In this document: positions 34,750 to 43,367 of the stretch, piece after piece
Position numbering within the stretch: position 1 is the stretch's first letter
Layout of the letters: each line of letters begins with the position of its first letter
NCBI GenBank assembly: GCA_033875315.1
Contig: JANRJG010000038.1
Location: forward strand, 1-64,000
Reading direction: 5' to 3'
Length of the DNA stretch: 64,000 bases
Source of the DNA: Candidatus Methylacidiphilales bacterium
Lineage (GTDB): Bacteria; Verrucomicrobiota; Verrucomicrobiia; Methylacidiphilales; CAZTYG01
Translations under genes and position numbers: made by a program
Notes under the pieces: model-generated
Database searches by the model: none
What the model saw: the letters and a program-made list of their open reading frames with translations, nothing else
What the model was told of the DNA's origin: nothing

Positions 34750-36135
34750 TCAAGGGCGTGATGGCTTTTCGCCTGTGGGCAGAAAGAGATTCAAACCGTG
34801 CTTTTCCAGGTAATCCAGTCGTCCGGTGATGACCCCCGGTTTGGGATAGACTTTGAAGTGACTGGCTTCATTGGCAGCCAATTCATCTCCAGTTTCCAAA
34901 TAGCTCGCCTTCCAATTGGACAATCCGTCGTGGAAATACTTGATGGCTCTCCAGTCATCCTGACTGGGCTGCAGGTTCCCCCAAGCGAAAAAACCCAGAT
35001 AAAGCACCCCCCACCAGCGCCATTTCTTCAATCCGGATACTCCAGCAAAAAAAAGAAAGAAGGCCAACGCCCCCGTCGTCATCAAGGTCAGGTAGCGGGA
35101 TGCTTGGGATGCCTCCATACCCAGGCTCACACGCCCGATTGCCGTATGAATCACAAAACACAAGGCAAACGTGGAAAGCATGAAAATGACCACCAGGGCC
35201 CGGCGGTGCAGCAGATCTTGTTGAATCATCAGCCAACCGCTCCAGGCCGACAACGCGGATAGTGCCAGGAACGGCACCAAGCCCAAAGCCAGGGCAAACC
35301 CCGAAGTGCCGGATATCCCATGCAGATGGGCCAGCATGTGGCTGCTGAAAATCAGATAGTCCAGCGGTCTTTCGCAGGGAAATTGGAAATGATCCACGGC
35401 CGGCGAAAAACGCCACCCATGGAAAAAAAGAGCCCAGCCGGACACCAAGATAACCCACGCTCCCAGCGCCCAACCGGCACGCCGCTTTTCCCCGGCCTTC
35501 CAGGCTTGCACGGCTTCCACACCGAATAAAATCAGCAGGACCCCCCCCATGAACAATCCAAAACCGCTGAAAACCAGATGAAAACCCAGCAAGGCCAGAA
35601 GCGACAACCGCAGACCGGTCGAGGGCAAAAACCAACAACAACCCGCCATCACAATCAAGCAAAGCGGTGCACTTGCCAGCGAGGGATTGGCGGCGCTGAG
35701 ATAGATTTCAAACATCCGCAAATTGAAGAAAAACAATCCACCCGCCAACCAGGCCCAAAGGGCACCGACCCCGCAAAGTCGTGCCAGATATACGCCCCCC
35801 AGGGCCGCCAGCGTCATCCATGCGAAAACCACCCAGGCATCCACCCGTGAATTCCAACCAAAAAGCGGAATCAATTCGCCCATCAGCACAAAGGCGATCC
35901 CCTGTCGATGAGGCCCGTGTTGCAGAAGAAAAAAATCCCACCAGCTGAGATTTTTAAACAGGGGAAGATAAAAGTCCCATTGATCCCAAAACAACATATT
36001 CACCGCATGGTGGTCGACGAACCAGTAGAGACGCAGAAACAACACGAGGAAAACCAGCGCTGCCAAGACCCCCGGCAGGCGATGATTCATCAAGCAGCCA
36101 GACAACAACCCTCCCCGAGCATTTTCGGACTTCAT
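34750..36135 (-). CDS. Polytopic inner-membrane protein
   Basis: From ATG 36135 the protein has 461 residues and about ten to eleven hydrophobic helices. A large first periplasmic loop contains FWDQWDFYLPLFKNLSWWDF, which includes paired acidic residues in a place like that of GT-C glycosyltransferases. The C-terminal tail is soluble. No family is recognised with certainty. A GT-C-type or polysaccharide-related membrane enzyme is plausible from the topology and the neighbouring GT2 and sulfotransferase genes. The frame extends to 36210 and a later ATG at 36090 is also possible. Confidence 0.65.
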   Translation of the reverse strand: MKSENARGGLLSGCLMNHRLPGVLAALVFLVLFLRLYWFVDHHAVNMLFWDQWDFYLPLFKNLSWWDFFLLQHGPHRQGIAFVLMGELIPLFGWNSRVDAWVVFAWMTLAALGGVYLARLCGVGALWAWLAGGLFFFNLRMFEIYLSAANPSLASAPLCLIVMAGCCWFLPSTGLRLSLLALLGFHLVFSGFGLFMGGVLLILFGVEAVQAWKAGEKRRAGWALGAWVILVSGWALFFHGWRFSPAVDHFQFPCERPLDYLIFSSHMLAHLHGISGTSGFALALGLVPFLALSALSAWSGWLMIQQDLLHRRALVVIFMLSTFALCFVIHTAIGRVSLGMEASQASRYLTLMTTGALAFFLFFAGVSGLKKWRWWGVLYLGFFAWGNLQPSQDDWRAIKYFHDGLSNWKASYLETGDELAANEASHFKVYPKPGVITGRLDYLEKHGLNLFLPTGEKPSRP

Positions 36136-36497
36136 TAAAGTTTGATGCCTCTCTTTGGGGTATGCCGTGGCAGGGTCTTGGGGCAGTAGCCCGGAATGAT
36201 CCACGGACACCGGTCATTAAGCGGCAGACAGGCGACCACGACGCTGGCTTGGGGAGTATTGTTCACGCAGGGCTTTGAACGAATAGGGGATCGTTCCAAC
36301 ACACCCAATAACAGTGCACACGATGAAAAAACAGCTTTTCTCGCCCAACTTGGGACTTCAGACTTCCATTTTTTCCGGTTGACCCTGCCACGGCCCCTTG
36401 CGTTAATCACCCTTCGCCTGCCCCTCCCGGACAGGGGAAGACAGGCCATTTCCGGTCCTTCCCGCCCCGGCCAGGAGGGCCCGGACCGAAAGACCCC
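36136..36497. other. Leader region upstream of ilvN, with possible leader peptide
   Basis: The stretch holds no larger gene. A 19-codon frame (36323-36382, MKKQLFSPNLGLQTSIFSG) with several Leu/Ile codons could be a leader peptide for branched-chain amino acid control. A GC-rich inverted repeat (CGGTCC...GGACCG, about 36451-36486) lies 12 nt before the ilvN ATG and could sequester or pause at the start region. A run of regulatory Ile/Val/Leu codons as in classical attenuators is absent, so this is weak. Confidence 0.3.
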
Positions 36498-36971
36498 ATG
36501 AGACACACCATTTCCGTTTTGGTTGAGAACAAGTTCGGCGTTCTCACCCGCATCACCGGCCTCTTCAGCGGCCGGGGTTACAACATCGACACCCTGAACG
36601 TCGCCCCGACCCAGAACCCGGACACTTCCCGCATGACGATGGTCGTCAAGGGGGATGACAAGGTTCTCGACCAGGTCCTCAAACAACTCAACCGCCTCGT
36701 CGATGTCATCGACGTCCGTGATTTCAAAGAAGGCGAGTCCGTCGACCGCGAACTCATCCTCATCAAGGTCAAGGTCGACTCCAAGTCCCGCGCCGAAGTC
36801 ATGCAGGTCTGCGACATTTTCCGCGGCAAAATTGTCGATGTCCAACCGAAGAGCCTGACCGTCGAACTGACCGGGGACGAGGGCAAGGTGGAGAAGTTCA
36901 TCGAGCTGATGCGCAACTTCGGCGTCCTCGACCTCACCCGGACCGGCAAAGTCGCCCTGCCCCGTAACTGA
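36498..36971 (+). CDS. ilvN: Acetolactate synthase small (regulatory) subunit
   Basis: The regulatory subunit of acetohydroxyacid synthase has an N-terminal ACT domain (RHTISVLVENKFGVLTRITG, LFSGRGYNIDTLNVAPT) and a C-terminal half (DRELILIKVKVDSKSRAEVM, IVDVQPKSLTVELTGDEGKV). It gives valine feedback control. At 157 residues it is of usual size. It is followed by ilvC 51 bp downstream, but the catalytic subunit gene ilvB/ilvI, usually just upstream, is not here. Confidence 0.95.
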   Translation: MRHTISVLVENKFGVLTRITGLFSGRGYNIDTLNVAPTQNPDTSRMTMVVKGDDKVLDQVLKQLNRLVDVIDVRDFKEGESVDRELILIKVKVDSKSRAEVMQVCDIFRGKIVDVQPKSLTVELTGDEGKVEKFIELMRNFGVLDLTRTGKVALPRN

Positions 36972-37022
36972 CCGTCGTTCTTCTACTTCAATCCCTTCAA
37001 AACCAACCCAGAAAGAAGCCCC

Positions 37023-38048
37023 ATGCCTGCTAAAATCTACACGGAAAAAGACGCCGACCTCGGCGTGCTCAAAGGAAAAACCATCGCCGTCATCGGCTTC
37101 GGCTCACAAGGCCATGCCCATGCCCTCAACCTCAAGGAGAGCGGCGTCCACGTCATCATCGGCCTCTACGCGGGCAGCAAATCGATTGCCGTCGCCAAAG
37201 CCAAAGGCTTTGAAGTCTTGGAAACCGCCGAAGCCGTCAAACGCGCCGACGTCATCATGATCGCCGCCCCGGACACCAAGCAGCCCAAGCTTTTCAAAAA
37301 GGACATCGAGCCGAACCTCACCAAGGGCAAAACCCTCGTTTTCTCCCACGGCTTCTCGGTCCACTTCAAGACCGTCGTCCCCCCCAAGAATGTGAACGTC
37401 ATCATGGTCGCCCCCAAAGGCCCCGGCCATACCGTGCGCCGCCAATACCAAGAAGGCAAAGGCGTTCCCACCCTCATCGCCATCTACCAGAATCCCGGCA
37501 AGGACGCCAAGAAGATCGCCCTGGCCTGGGCCAAGGGCATCGGTGGCGCCCGCGCCGGCGTGCTTGAAACCTCCTTCAAGGAAGAAACCGAAACCGACCT
37601 CTTCGGCGAACAGGCCGTCCTTTGCGGCGGCGCCAGCGCGCTCGTCCAGGCCGGTTACGAAACCCTGGTCGAGGCCGGCTACTCCCCTGAAATGGCCTAC
37701 TTCGAATGCCTGCACGAACTCAAACTCATCTGCGACATGATGAATGAGTCCGGCATCTCCGGCATGCGCTTCTCCATTTCCGAAACCGCCAAATGGGGCG
37801 ACATCACCGTCGGCCCGAAAGTCATCGACGCGGGTGTGAAAAAACGGATGAAAGCCGCCCTCAAGGATATTCAAACCGGCAAGTTCGCCCGCGAATGGGT
37901 CAAGGAATACGAAACCGGTTACAAGAAGTACAACGCCCTCCTCAAGAAGGGCGAGAAGCACCCCATCGAAAAGACCGGGGCCAAGCTCCGCTCGATGATG
38001 CCGTGGATGAAAAAGCGCGACATCAAGGGCGCCCAGGCAGCCTACTGA
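37023..38048 (+). CDS. ilvC: Ketol-acid reductoisomerase, class I
   Basis: The enzyme converts acetolactate or acetohydroxybutyrate to dihydroxy acids with NAD(P)H in Val/Leu/Ile synthesis. The 341-residue short (class I) form has the dinucleotide fold [37 protein letters not shown], the metal-binding [16 protein letters not shown] and the C-terminal [10 protein letters not shown]. The cofactor loop reads GLYAGSKS, without the Arg found in E. coli-type NADPH enzymes, so cofactor preference should not be assumed. A strong terminator follows. Confidence 0.97.
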   Translation: MPAKIYTEKDADLGVLKGKTIAVIGFGSQGHAHALNLKESGVHVIIGLYAGSKSIAVAKAKGFEVLETAEAVKRADVIMIAAPDTKQPKLFKKDIEPNLTKGKTLVFSHGFSVHFKTVVPPKNVNVIMVAPKGPGHTVRRQYQEGKGVPTLIAIYQNPGKDAKKIALAWAKGIGGARAGVLETSFKEETETDLFGEQAVLCGGASALVQAGYETLVEAGYSPEMAYFECLHELKLICDMMNESGISGMRFSISETAKWGDITVGPKVIDAGVKKRMKAALKDIQTGKFAREWVKEYETGYKKYNALLKKGEKHPIEKTGAKLRSMMPWMKKRDIKGAQAAY

Positions 38049-38098
38049 TCGGGACCGAAGACTGAGGACAGACGACGGAAGTCGGCTGTCGGAACATA

Positions 38099-38127
38099 GG
38101 CCGGGCGGTGACGCCCGGCCTTTTTTT
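38099..38127 (+). terminator. Rho-independent terminator of ilvN-ilvC
   Basis: A perfect 9-bp stem GGCCGGGCG / CGCCCGGCC with a GTGA tetraloop is followed by seven T. It lies 50 bp beyond the ilvC stop and is the clearest intrinsic terminator in the window. Confidence 0.92.
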
Positions 38128-38174
38128 GTCTTTTGCCCGCCCCCCTGCGAGCGTGGTCACAATGACTCGCAGTT

Positions 38175-38344
38175 ATACCAAATCATATTGAGTAGACGAT
38201 CAAGCGCCTTACGGGAGGGCAAAGCTCCTGGCTCCCCCGCTGGCCTGCGGGGCTGAGCCGCCCTGGGAAGACAAACCTCGAACCGGCTCGGCGGGAGCCT
38301 CGCCCTCCCGCTGATTCTGTCGCTCGGTCAGTGCGCTTTGGTAT
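38175..38344. repeat. 170-bp composite palindrome
   Basis: The ends are ATACCAAA and TTTGGTAT. Inside, CGGGAGGGC (38212-38220) pairs with GCCCTCCCG (38302-38310), and the centre can form smaller hairpins (CCCCCGCTGGCCTGCGGGG and GGCTCGGCGGGAGCC). The whole stretch can fold into one large branched cruciform. Its right half recurs at 212-275. It lies between the ilvC terminator and the carbonic anhydrase gene and codes for nothing recognisable. Miniature mobile or REP-like elements have this look. Confidence 0.7.
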
Positions 38345-38367
38345 TCCAGTCTACCACTCAATTTCCC

Positions 38368-38397
38368 CTTGGCGTTCTCTGCGTTATTCACGGTAAA
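38368..38397 (+). repeat. CTTnGCGnn triple-nonamer element ending GGTAAA, copy B
   Basis: It reads CTTGGCGTT, CTCTGCGTT, ATTCACGGT, AAA. It ends 8 nt before the GTG start of the carbonic anhydrase gene, the same relation as at the glycosyltransferase gene (copy A). There is no separate Shine-Dalgarno between element and start codon. Confidence 0.7.
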
Positions 38398-38405
38398 CTC
38401 CCAAC

Positions 38406-39053
38406 GTGAAAGAGCTGCCGAACCTGTTCGCAAACAACCGCCACTGGGCCCTCGGGATCAAGGCCCAGAACCCGGGTTTTTTTGAGAAACTTTCCCACCA
38501 ACAGAGCCCCCAATACCTCTGGATTGGGTGCTCGGACAGCCGTGTGCCGGCCAATGAGATCATCGGTCTCCTGCCCGGCGAGGTCTTCGTGCACCGGAAC
38601 GTGGCCAACGTGGTCGTCCACTCCGATCTCAATTGCCTGTCCTGTCTGCAATACGCCATCGATGTCTTGAAAGTCCGCCACATCATCGTCTGCGGCCACT
38701 ACGGCTGCGGCGGCGTCCAAGCCGCACTCTCCGGGCGCAAGATGGGCCTCATCGACAACTGGCTCCGCCACGTCCAGGACGTCGGCCACCAGCACAAACC
38801 CGCCCTGGACCGCAGTCCCGATGACAAGGCCCGGGGAGACCGGCTCTGTGAATTGAATGTCATCGAACAGGTGCTCAACGTCAGCCGCACCACCGTGGTC
38901 CAGGATGCCTGGGCCCGGCAACAGCCCGTCAGCCTGCACGGCTGGATCTACTCCCTCGACGACGGATTCCTCCGTGACCTTGGCATGTGCTGCCGCCACG
39001 AGGCCGAGGTCCTGGAAAACTACCGCCAGGCCATCGCCCTTCGGAGTGTTTGA
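38406..39053 (+). CDS. can: Beta-class carbonic anhydrase
   Basis: The enzyme interconverts CO2 and bicarbonate. The zinc ligands and catalytic dyad are visible: Cys and Asp-Arg in WIGCSDSRVPANEI, and His/Cys in CGHYGCGGVQAALSGRKMGL. The 215-residue length and the C-terminal VLENYRQAIALRS fit the E. coli Can clade. The start is GTG at 38406 (KELPNLFANNRHWA), preceded by the CTTnGCG element. It is a single gene with a repeat hairpin downstream. Confidence 0.95.
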   Translation: MKELPNLFANNRHWALGIKAQNPGFFEKLSHQQSPQYLWIGCSDSRVPANEIIGLLPGEVFVHRNVANVVVHSDLNCLSCLQYAIDVLKVRHIIVCGHYGCGGVQAALSGRKMGLIDNWLRHVQDVGHQHKPALDRSPDDKARGDRLCELNVIEQVLNVSRTTVVQDAWARQQPVSLHGWIYSLDDGFLRDLGMCCRHEAEVLENYRQAIALRSV

Positions 39054-39083
39054 TTATCCTCTTCCTGTTGGGCGGCAGCTCCC

Positions 39084-39163
39084 ACTCGTTTCTCTTACTC
39101 GCTCTCGTGCTCGTTCTCTCCCATTCAGTGAGCACGAGAATGAGAAAGAGTATGAGAACGAGT
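39084..39163. repeat. ACTCGTT imperfect palindrome, copy 3
   Basis: This 80-nt copy begins ACTCGTTTCTCTTACTCGC and ends AAAGAGTATGAGAACGAGT, with inner arms CTCGTGCTC and GAGCACGAG. It sits between the convergent ends of the carbonic anhydrase and dehydrogenase genes. Both this copy and copy 4 are exactly 80 nt long, and both are followed shortly by AAATGCTCTA. Confidence 0.8.
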
Positions 39164-39177
39164 GCTGATTAAATGCT

Positions 39178-40062
39178 CTAACCCCGCCCCTTGAACGTCA
39201 ACTCGGCCACACCCGATTTGTCCAGTTCCCCAAGCCCCTTGTCCACCAGCCGGAGGTATTGTTGCAACGTGGCTTCCGCCAAGGGAAGGTGGAGTCCTTC
39301 CGCCCTGGCCAGGTCGAGGGCGATGCCCGAATCCTTGGCCGCGTGCGATGCCGAGAAAAAGCAGGCGTGGTCCCGGCGTTGCATGTCCTCACCATCCGTT
39401 TGCAAAACACGTGACGCCGCCCCGGTTTCGGAAAAGATTTCCCGGACCATCGCCAGATCCAGGCCCAAGGCATCGGCCAGGCCCAAACCCTCTGCCAGTC
39501 CAGCGGTGTTGATGTTCATGACCATGTTGACCAATGCCTTCACCTGCGCCGCCCGGCCCGTTTCTCCCACATAGCGCAGGGAGGCACTCAGATCCTTCAA
39601 CAAGCCCTCCACGCGCTCGAAGACCGCGCGCCTTCCGCCGCACATGAGGATGAGTTTGCCCTCCCTCGCTTGGGGGATGCTGGAAGCCATGCAGGCCTCC
39701 AGACTGAATGCCCCGGCGGCCTCCGCCGCTTTTTCCACTTCCCCATGCATTCCCGGCGACAGGGTGGCGCAGTTGACGAATCCTTTTCCTTGCGCGCCCA
39801 CCAGAAGAGAATCCCCTTCGCCTGCGAAAAGCGATCGCATGGCGGCATCATCCGTCACCACGGTGAAGATCACGTCCGCCGAAGCTGTCACTTGCGCGAG
39901 CGAGGTCGGCACCTGCGCCCCCAGCTCCCCTGCCAGGGATTCCGCGGAGGGCCGGTGCAGGTCATAAACAGCGGCGACCCCATAACCACAATCATGCAAA
40001 CGGCGGGCCATGTTGGCCCCCATGCGTCCGACACCCACAAAGGCAATCAATGGCTTCTTCAT
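39178..40062 (-). CDS. NAD(P)-dependent 3-hydroxyisobutyrate dehydrogenase-like oxidoreductase
   Basis: This 294-residue beta-hydroxyacid dehydrogenase has the N-terminal cofactor motif AFVGVGRMGANMARRLHDCG, the substrate-loop segment FSLEACMASSIPQAREGKL and the catalytic lysine in VGETGRAAQVKALVNMVMNI. Substrates in the family include 3-hydroxyisobutyrate, tartronate semialdehyde and succinic semialdehyde. The exact one cannot be told. It follows the metallo-hydrolase gene on the same strand with a 10-bp gap, so the two are likely an operon, perhaps handling a short-chain aldehyde or hydroxy acid. Confidence 0.88.
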   Translation of the reverse strand: MKKPLIAFVGVGRMGANMARRLHDCGYGVAAVYDLHRPSAESLAGELGAQVPTSLAQVTASADVIFTVVTDDAAMRSLFAGEGDSLLVGAQGKGFVNCATLSPGMHGEVEKAAEAAGAFSLEACMASSIPQAREGKLILMCGGRRAVFERVEGLLKDLSASLRYVGETGRAAQVKALVNMVMNINTAGLAEGLGLADALGLDLAMVREIFSETGAASRVLQTDGEDMQRRDHACFFSASHAAKDSGIALDLARAEGLHLPLAEATLQQYLRLVDKGLGELDKSGVAELTFKGRG

Positions 40063-40072
40063 GCGCCCCCCT

Positions 40073-40852
40073 TCAGGCGAAAAACGGATTGTGTTTCTTC
40101 TCTTCGCCCACCGTGGTCACCGGGCCATGGCCGGGGCAAAGGATCGTGTTCTCCTGCCCGCCCAGGATCTGTTCCCGAATCCGGTGAAGTGAACCGGCAT
40201 AGTCGGACTTGATCCCCCCGACCGACCCGGCGAAGAGGGCGTCGCCCACGATCATGACCGGAGAACCTAACCCGTGAATGGCATAGCTGGTTCCCCCTGG
40301 TGAGTGCCCCGGCGTGGGACGGGATTCGATGTCCAACCTCCCGACCTTGTATGTTATCCCCGGCTCAAAAGGCTCCGCCCCCACGAATGGTTCCAAGCGT
40401 GACACCCGGACCCGGCAACCGGTCCGTTCCACCAATCGGTCCATATCCAACACATGGTCACCGTGCGTGTGGGTGAGGAACAACGTTTCAAGTTTCAGGT
40501 TTCCGGTTTCAAGTTTCCGAAGCAGCTGTGTCGCGTCCGCTCCGGTGTCGAATGCGGCGGCCTCGCGTGTTGTCTCATCCCAGGCCAGGTAGGCATTCAC
40601 CGTCATGTCGCCGAAGGGCGTGGTGAACATCGCCAGGCCCCCGGGCAGGGCGACCGGCCGTGGTTGCCAAAGTCCTTGGGCAATCTCCCGAAGGGCGGGA
40701 AAATCCAGGCCCGCCTTCCGGCAGGCGGCCTCGGCGGCGGGGGCGTCCCACTTTCCCGAGAGCAAGCCTTCCATACCTTCGGTGCCAAGGCCCAACCCGC
40801 GGAAAGCCTTGCCCAGGATATCAGAAAAGGCGTCTTCCAGCGGCAGGTTCAT
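40073..40852 (-). CDS. Metallo-beta-lactamase-fold hydrolase (glyoxalase II-like)
   Basis: The protein contains the metal motif FLTHTHGDHVLDMDRLVE, a distal RPTPGHSPGGTSYAI (His) and MIVGDALFAGSVGGIKSDYA (bridging Asp), with the final His in ILCPGHGPVTT. It resembles hydroxyacylglutathione hydrolases. The ATG at 40852 (MNLPLEDAFSD) gives 259 residues, and a start at 40882 adds ten. Just before the metal motif lies a stretch encoded by five GTTTCNR heptamers (see 40485-40519), giving KLETGNLKLETL. This appears to be a repeat captured in the coding frame. Confidence 0.85.
   Translation of the reverse strand: MNLPLEDAFSDILGKAFRGLGLGTEGMEGLLSGKWDAPAAEAACRKAGLDFPALREIAQGLWQPRPVALPGGLAMFTTPFGDMTVNAYLAWDETTREAAAFDTGADATQLLRKLETGNLKLETLFLTHTHGDHVLDMDRLVERTGCRVRVSRLEPFVGAEPFEPGITYKVGRLDIESRPTPGHSPGGTSYAIHGLGSPVMIVGDALFAGSVGGIKSDYAGSLHRIREQILGGQENTILCPGHGPVTTVGEEKKHNPFFA
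40485..40519. repeat. Five GTTTCnn heptamers inside a coding sequence
   Basis: The units are GTTTCAA, GTTTCAG, GTTTCCG, GTTTCAA, GTTTCCG in perfect register over 35 bp. The same heptamer family is found in non-coding DNA at 58671-58712, 59953-59979 and 60073-60094. Here it is read on the minus strand as part of the MBL-fold hydrolase without breaking the frame. Confidence 0.8.
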
Positions 40853-41052
40853 GCCAAAGCATATCCAGGATGTCCCCGTCACCCAAGTCTGAAATCATCT
40901 TTGCCTTCGAATCCCACTCCGAGCCGGGAACATCTTCCCCGGTCCGGGACTTGAGAGAAAAAAAGGACCGTCTCCCTATCATCAGGGCGGGGCTTCCCTA
41001 CAAACCGGCCTCCCAAATGCTTTTCTGCCTTCGCGTCCAACCAAGGATTTAT

Positions 41053-42171
41053 TCAGTTCCCGGGTGGGAGGACTGGACCGGCTTCGTGGTAGATGGTCTG
41101 GAAAAATCCCCCTCCCAGGAGGGTTTCGCCGTCGTAGAGGGCACAGATCTGCCCGGCGGCCAGGGCCCGTTGCGGTTCGGCAAACCACACCGCCATGCCA
41201 CCACCCTCGTGCGGTGTGACCCGCACTTCAACTTTGGGCGCACGGTAGCGAGGACGGGCGAGAAGGTTCGATGGCCGGGCGATGGGCCGGTTGACGAACG
41301 ACATGCCGGCCAGCCATGCCCCTTGGGCGTAGAGGCCGGGTGTGGCGGGATCATCGAAACCGATGACCAGTTCCCGGGTCGCGTGGCGTTTTTCGACCAC
41401 GACGTAGGCCCGCCCCTCGAATGGTGAGGCCACGCGGATGCCCTTGCGCTGGCCGATGGTGAAGAAATGCAGGCCGCGGTGGACCCCCAGGACCCGCCCT
41501 TCCAAGTCGATGATGTTTCCGGGTTTCTCGGGAACATAGGCCTCGAGGAAATCGCCCATCTTGACCTTGCCGATGAAGCAGATGCCCTGGCTGTCCTTTT
41601 TCTCCGCCACCGGCAGGTCGTAGCGGCGGGCCAGCGCCCGCACTTCCGGTTTGGGCAGGTGACCGACAGGGAAGCGGGCGGCGGCGGCCTGGTCCTGGCG
41701 CAGGAGGGAAAGAAAATAAGACTGATCTTTGTTGGGATCGAGGCCTTCCAGGATATCCCACCCCCCGTTGGGGGCCGCCACCCGCCGGGCGTAATGACCG
41801 GTGGCCACCGCCCGGAATCCGGCGGCGCGGGCCGCTTCCAGAAAAACGCCGAACTTCATTTCCCGGTTGCAGAGCACGTCGGGATTGGGGGTGAGGCCGT
41901 CTTCGTAACCATTAAGGAGATAGAGGACGATGCGGTTCTTGTATTCCTGCACCAGGTCGACCACACGGAAGGGGATTCCCAACTTTGCCGCCACCGATTC
42001 GGCATCGGAGGCATCACGTTCCCAAGGGCATTCGCCGGGCAGATTCTCCTCATTGACCCAGTTCTTCATGTAGGCGGCGGAGACGTCGTGCCCCTGCTCG
42101 ACCAACGAAGCGGCGGCGACTGCGCTGTCAACGCCACCCGAAAGGGCGACGAGTATTTTTTCTTTTTCCAT
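41053..42171 (-). CDS. mnmA: tRNA-specific 2-thiouridylase MnmA
   Basis: MnmA introduces sulfur at U34 of tRNA Glu, Gln and Lys. The start at 42171 (MEKEKILVALSGGVDSAV) gives 372 residues and begins with the PP-loop ATP-binding motif SGGVDS. The catalytic cysteines are in TPNPDVLCNREMKF and DSQGICFIGKVKMGDFL. A 5'-extended frame to 42240 overlaps the end of the upstream M23 peptidase gene and is not needed. It starts 9 bp after that gene's stop and is probably co-transcribed with it. Confidence 0.97.
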   Translation of the reverse strand: MEKEKILVALSGGVDSAVAAASLVEQGHDVSAAYMKNWVNEENLPGECPWERDASDAESVAAKLGIPFRVVDLVQEYKNRIVLYLLNGYEDGLTPNPDVLCNREMKFGVFLEAARAAGFRAVATGHYARRVAAPNGGWDILEGLDPNKDQSYFLSLLRQDQAAAARFPVGHLPKPEVRALARRYDLPVAEKKDSQGICFIGKVKMGDFLEAYVPEKPGNIIDLEGRVLGVHRGLHFFTIGQRKGIRVASPFEGRAYVVVEKRHATRELVIGFDDPATPGLYAQGAWLAGMSFVNRPIARPSNLLARPRYRAPKVEVRVTPHEGGGMAVWFAEPQRALAAGQICALYDGETLLGGGFFQTIYHEAGPVLPPGN

Positions 42172-42179
42172 CGAGGGTC

Positions 42180-43265
42180 TCACTCCGCCCGCCAGAGCAG
42201 CAGGCTGGCCCATTTCTGTCCGGTGCGTTCGGTCAGGCAACGGCGTCCCTGGTGTTTTTCCACCAGGCCCCGGCTGAAGGATTGCTGGAGGGTGACTTTT
42301 TCATCGAACCAGACGACCTCGGGCTTACCCACTTTGAGGACCGACGGACGGAAGCGCAAGGGGATCCCGATGCGGTTGCAATCGACCAGCCAGGATTCCA
42401 CCTTCACTCCGGGCGGGGCGGGCTCGGTCATGAAGGGAAATTGTTTCTGCCAGAAGGTGAGCCCATCCGTGGCCGGGAGGGCCACGCGGAAGAGCGGCTT
42501 CTCACGCTCCAAAACCTGCCGGAGGGTGGGCGGATGGCCCTCCTGGGTTTCCATCAAGAGACGGGCCGGATCGACCCCGAACAGGTTGTTCCCATTGAAA
42601 CATCCATGGATGTTTTTCCCCTCGGCAGGCTCGGCATATTTTTTGAACCAGGAATCGAAGTCGTCGTTGAAGAGGAAGCCGAACTCAAAGTGCAAGTGGG
42701 CGCGGGATCGTCCGTCGACATTGCCGGTGTGGCCGAGGATGCCGATGGGATCACCCGCCGCCACTTCCTGGCCCGGACTGACGGATATCCGCGCCAGGTG
42801 GCCATAGGTGGTGTAAGCCTTGTAAGGGCCGTAGACATGTTCGAGGATGATGTAGAGTCCGAAATTGGAGCGGGAGGCCACGGTGTTGGTGTAGGCCACT
42901 TTCCCGGCGGCGGCGGCCCGGACCGGGTCGAGGGGGATCCCGTTTTCATCCCGGCGGACGGGTTGGATGTCGATGCCCTCATGGAAGCGCTCGAAGTAGG
43001 GCGGGGGCTCGGGCAGGTTGGACCGGACGAAGCCGAACATGCCCGATATCACCCGCTTGCTGATGGTGGGTTGGTAATAATCCTGCGGTCGGCCCTCGGC
43101 CAGGGCACGGTTTTCAGTCGGCCAAAGCAGGACGACACGCGGTTCGGTGGGTGTGCGAGTGACCGAGGGCGCGTTGGGGGCAGGCAGAGGCTCAACTGCC
43201 CCGGCGCGGACACCAAGGGCCAGAAAAACACAGAAAATCCACCGGGGCGCGCGCTGCACAGACAT
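42180..43265 (-). CDS. Exported M23-family (LytM) peptidase
   Basis: The 361-residue protein has an N-terminal signal peptide (APRWIFCVFLALGVRAGAVE). An M23 zinc metallopeptidase domain follows, with ERFHEGIDIQPVRRDENG (HxxxD), TYGHLARISVSPGQEV and the catalytic HLHFEFGF. The C-terminal 130 residues (from about GCFNGNNLFG) form a beta-rich extension of unknown type. The likely substrate is peptidoglycan cross-bridges, or the domain is a non-catalytic activator of amidases. The zinc ligands appear complete, which favours catalysis. Confidence 0.88.
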   Translation of the reverse strand: MSVQRAPRWIFCVFLALGVRAGAVEPLPAPNAPSVTRTPTEPRVVLLWPTENRALAEGRPQDYYQPTISKRVISGMFGFVRSNLPEPPPYFERFHEGIDIQPVRRDENGIPLDPVRAAAAGKVAYTNTVASRSNFGLYIILEHVYGPYKAYTTYGHLARISVSPGQEVAAGDPIGILGHTGNVDGRSRAHLHFEFGFLFNDDFDSWFKKYAEPAEGKNIHGCFNGNNLFGVDPARLLMETQEGHPPTLRQVLEREKPLFRVALPATDGLTFWQKQFPFMTEPAPPGVKVESWLVDCNRIGIPLRFRPSVLKVGKPEVVWFDEKVTLQQSFSRGLVEKHQGRRCLTERTGQKWASLLLWRAE

Positions 43266-43367
43266 CCCGCACGATGGCAGGGAGACTCGTCCGGCTCAAG
43301 CCCGGGAGCAACTTGGACAGCCCCTTTTCTCCTTCCCTGCGGACGTTCATGCGCCAAGGTGTGGGGC

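Noticed and set aside
42252-43367. Long 5' extension of the aldolase-like frame
   Set aside because: This part is antisense to the M23 peptidase. Homology to KDPG aldolase begins only at 43368.
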